Below are positions 62,694-64,000 of a stretch of DNA of 64,000 nucleotides, piece after piece (positions within the stretch are counted from its first letter, which is position 1; each line of letters begins with the position of its first letter). The stretch is from Microbacterium esteraromaticum (GTDB lineage Bacteria > Actinomycetota > Actinomycetes > Actinomycetales > Microbacteriaceae). The translations under genes and the position numbers were made by a program. Below the pieces are notes generated by a model. The model was not told where the DNA came from. It was given only the letters and a program-made list of their open reading frames with translations, and did no database searches. The stretch is taken from NCBI RefSeq assembly GCF_900163815.1, contig NZ_FUKO01000002.1, positions 111,101 to 175,100 of the forward strand. The letters are read 5' to 3'.

Positions 62694-63707
62694 TCAAGGG
62701 GCTCGGATGCCGAAGGAGGACAGGCGATCGCGGAGGGCGGATGCAGTCACGATGTGCTCGAATCCCCATCGAGCGAAACGGCGCTGGGTGCGGCCACGAA
62801 TCCAGTCCTCGCGCTGCTTCTCCTCCAGCATCACTTGTTCCATCGATCGGCCCGACCGCAGCGCCTCGTCGAGGTACTTCTGCTTGCCGTCGAACTCACC
62901 CCAGGCGTTGACGTCGTCCAGCCCGAAGTCGACGAAGTAGTGCCCGCCTGTCGGGCCTTCGACGGGCACCTGGAGGTCTGGCGCGGCGAACCCGAGTCGG
63001 ACCAGCTGGAGGCGGCTGACGCTTTCCCCGGGTAGCTGGGCTCGCCCATCAGCGAACTCCGCAACCCAGCGAGCCTTGCGAATTCCGCGAGCACCGCCCG
63101 CACCCGCCAGTCGTGCCGCTATCTCTCGTCGCCAGGCTGCGACCGATTGCAGGTCCCACTCACGCAGCCGTTCCGCCATTCTGCGTTCGGCCGCATCGGC
63201 CACTGAGACCGCGGCCTCCAGCGGAAGAGTGCGGATCAGATCGAAGACGGTGCGGGCCAAGGTCGTGCAGCGCACACCGTCCACCACTGCGACGTCGGCT
63301 GCCGGAAGAGGTGCGACGTGACGAGCAACATCCGGAGCGCTGGAGATCCGGTGCGGCGCATCCGTCGTCATCTGCACGCGAACGCAGGTCATCCGATGCA
63401 GGGGCAGCCCATGCAGTACCGCGGCCGAGGTATGCGACATGGCCGCCCCGCCGCGGGAATCTCTCGCCACGGCGAGCACGTGCGCGAGGTGCTGCTGCTC
63501 CGGCCACAGCCGCTCACGCTCTGCGCTCTCGATGTACCAGCCGCGACGAAGGTGAAACAGCGCACCGTTCTTCACCGCGGCCGTGATGCGACGCTCTGTC
63601 CATCCGTTCAGCAGCAGGTTCTCGCGGGAGCGCACCAGTTCCCCGATGCGCGGTTCCGTGTCGGCCTCGGATCTGGAGATCTTATGAGGTGCAGTCGTGG
63701 AGAGCAT
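62694..63707 (-). CDS. AbiEi-like antitoxin domain plus PD-(D/E)XK-fold protein
   Basis: A 337-aa protein. The N-terminal ~60 residues (RSRENLLLNGWTERRITAAV, LRRGWYI) match the AbiEi antitoxin winged-helix. The middle has TSAAVLHGLPL and CTTLARTVFDLIRTLPL. The C-terminal part has GESVSRLQLVRLGF, HYFVDFGLDD and GEFDGKQKYLD, an arrangement fitting a DUF559/Vsr-like nuclease core (Glu, Asp, Glu-x-Lys). Function unknown; toxin-antitoxin or DNA-processing roles are possible. No AbiEii-type toxin is adjacent. ATG at 63707. Inverted repeats flank the gene. Confidence 0.7.
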   Translation of the reverse strand: MLSTTAPHKISRSEADTEPRIGELVRSRENLLLNGWTERRITAAVKNGALFHLRRGWYIESAERERLWPEQQHLAHVLAVARDSRGGAAMSHTSAAVLHGLPLHRMTCVRVQMTTDAPHRISSAPDVARHVAPLPAADVAVVDGVRCTTLARTVFDLIRTLPLEAAVSVADAAERRMAERLREWDLQSVAAWRREIAARLAGAGGARGIRKARWVAEFADGRAQLPGESVSRLQLVRLGFAAPDLQVPVEGPTGGHYFVDFGLDDVNAWGEFDGKQKYLDEALRSGRSMEQVMLEEKQREDWIRGRTQRRFARWGFEHIVTASALRDRLSSFGIRAP

Positions 63708-63818
63708 CCCTCATCGTCAACCACACCCGAGGCCGCCCACTCTCCTTACCCCACCCCTTGTGCACAACTCGCCCCATTCGCCCCCTGTGCAGCCCGATCC
63801 GCCCGCTCTCGCTTTGAC

Positions 63819-63848
63819 GCCGAGTGCACGGGATCTCGTCGAGTGCAC
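63819..63848. repeat. Inverted copy F2 of the flanking repeat
   Basis: This 30-nt segment is the reverse complement of 62654-62683 with one difference. It contains two direct copies of CGAGTGCAC (63821-63829, 63840-63848). It lies ~110 nt upstream of the AbiEi-like start, 21 nt from the end of genomic sequence, so the element may continue beyond the contig. Confidence 0.7.
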
Positions 63849-63869
63849 GAGATAGCCACGTTGGTATGC

Positions 63870-64000
<131 letters not shown>

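Overview
The window is a high-GC actinobacterial contig. Gene content, codon use and synteny point to the family Microbacteriaceae, most likely a Microbacterium-like organism. Supporting signs are long GC-rich reading frames, many GTG/TTG starts in 4-nt stop/start overlaps, a topoisomerase I with an Ala/Lys-rich tail, and an actinobacterial Tad-like secretion cluster beside topA and acs. The last ~131 bases (63870-64000) are not genomic: they are a transposase mosaic end, Illumina adapter with index, a short A run and a poly-G tail. Real sequence ends near 63869.

Layout. 0.03-2.4 kb: a duplicated-HTH protein, YigZ, DUF1697 and nicotinamidase (minus). 2.4-4.8 kb: a possible structured leader RNA, a DUR3-like sodium:solute symporter and its 45-aa membrane partner, then tRNA-Thr. 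4.9-11.1 kb: topA-tmk-holB-secreted alpha/beta hydrolase, one coupled minus-strand operon. 11.2-14.1 kb: Tad-like operon (TadA ATPase, TadB/C, DUF4244, two TadE-like proteins). 14.5-17.3 kb: acs, then RidA and DUF4177 overlapping on the other strand. 17.3-21.9 kb: class A penicillin-binding protein with two PASTA domains, metallophosphoesterase, tRNA-Pro, HAD phosphatase. 22-24.2 kb: lldD and its GntR regulator with two palindromic operators. 24.2-26.4 kb: tdk and mqo. 26.4-30.5 kb: asd and lysC, which normally adjoin, are separated by a complete IS481-family element. 30.8-36 kb: EamA permease, recR, dnaX and a DUF2207-type protein. 36-39.3 kb: GH65 glycoside phosphorylase/hydrolase with a beta-phosphoglucomutase-like HAD. 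39.4-42.8 kb: pta-ackA. 42.9-44.3 kb: lysozyme-like membrane protein, rhomboid protease and the SRP RNA gene. 44.4-48.9 kb: MoxR-DUF58-transglutaminase operon. 48.9-52.8 kb: trhO, and an AceE/transketolase-like enzyme divergent from an Lrp/AsnC regulator. 52.9-56.1 kb: tRNA-Ser, GNAT, PAP2, cupin, Bcr/CflA-type exporter. 56.3-61.3 kb: alpha-glucoside-type ABC importer (binding protein and two permeases, no ATPase) with a divergent LacI regulator. 61.4-63.7 kb: rplJ-rplL, then an AbiEi-like/nuclease-fold protein.

Most genes are chromosomal core metabolism: acetate (acs, pta, ackA), lactate (lldD), malate (mqo), aspartate-family amino acids (lysC, asd), DNA replication and repair (topA, tmk, holB, dnaX, recR) and cell wall. 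The less expected content is between genes. Several intergenic gaps hold long nested palindromes with related architecture, two of them sharing sequence. The IS481-family element sits in the loop of one such palindrome between lysC and asd. Another palindromic repeat flanks the AbiEi-like gene as nearly identical inverted 30-nt copies. Upstream of the DUR3-like transporter the DNA can fold as a three-way junction that I cannot assign to a known riboswitch class.
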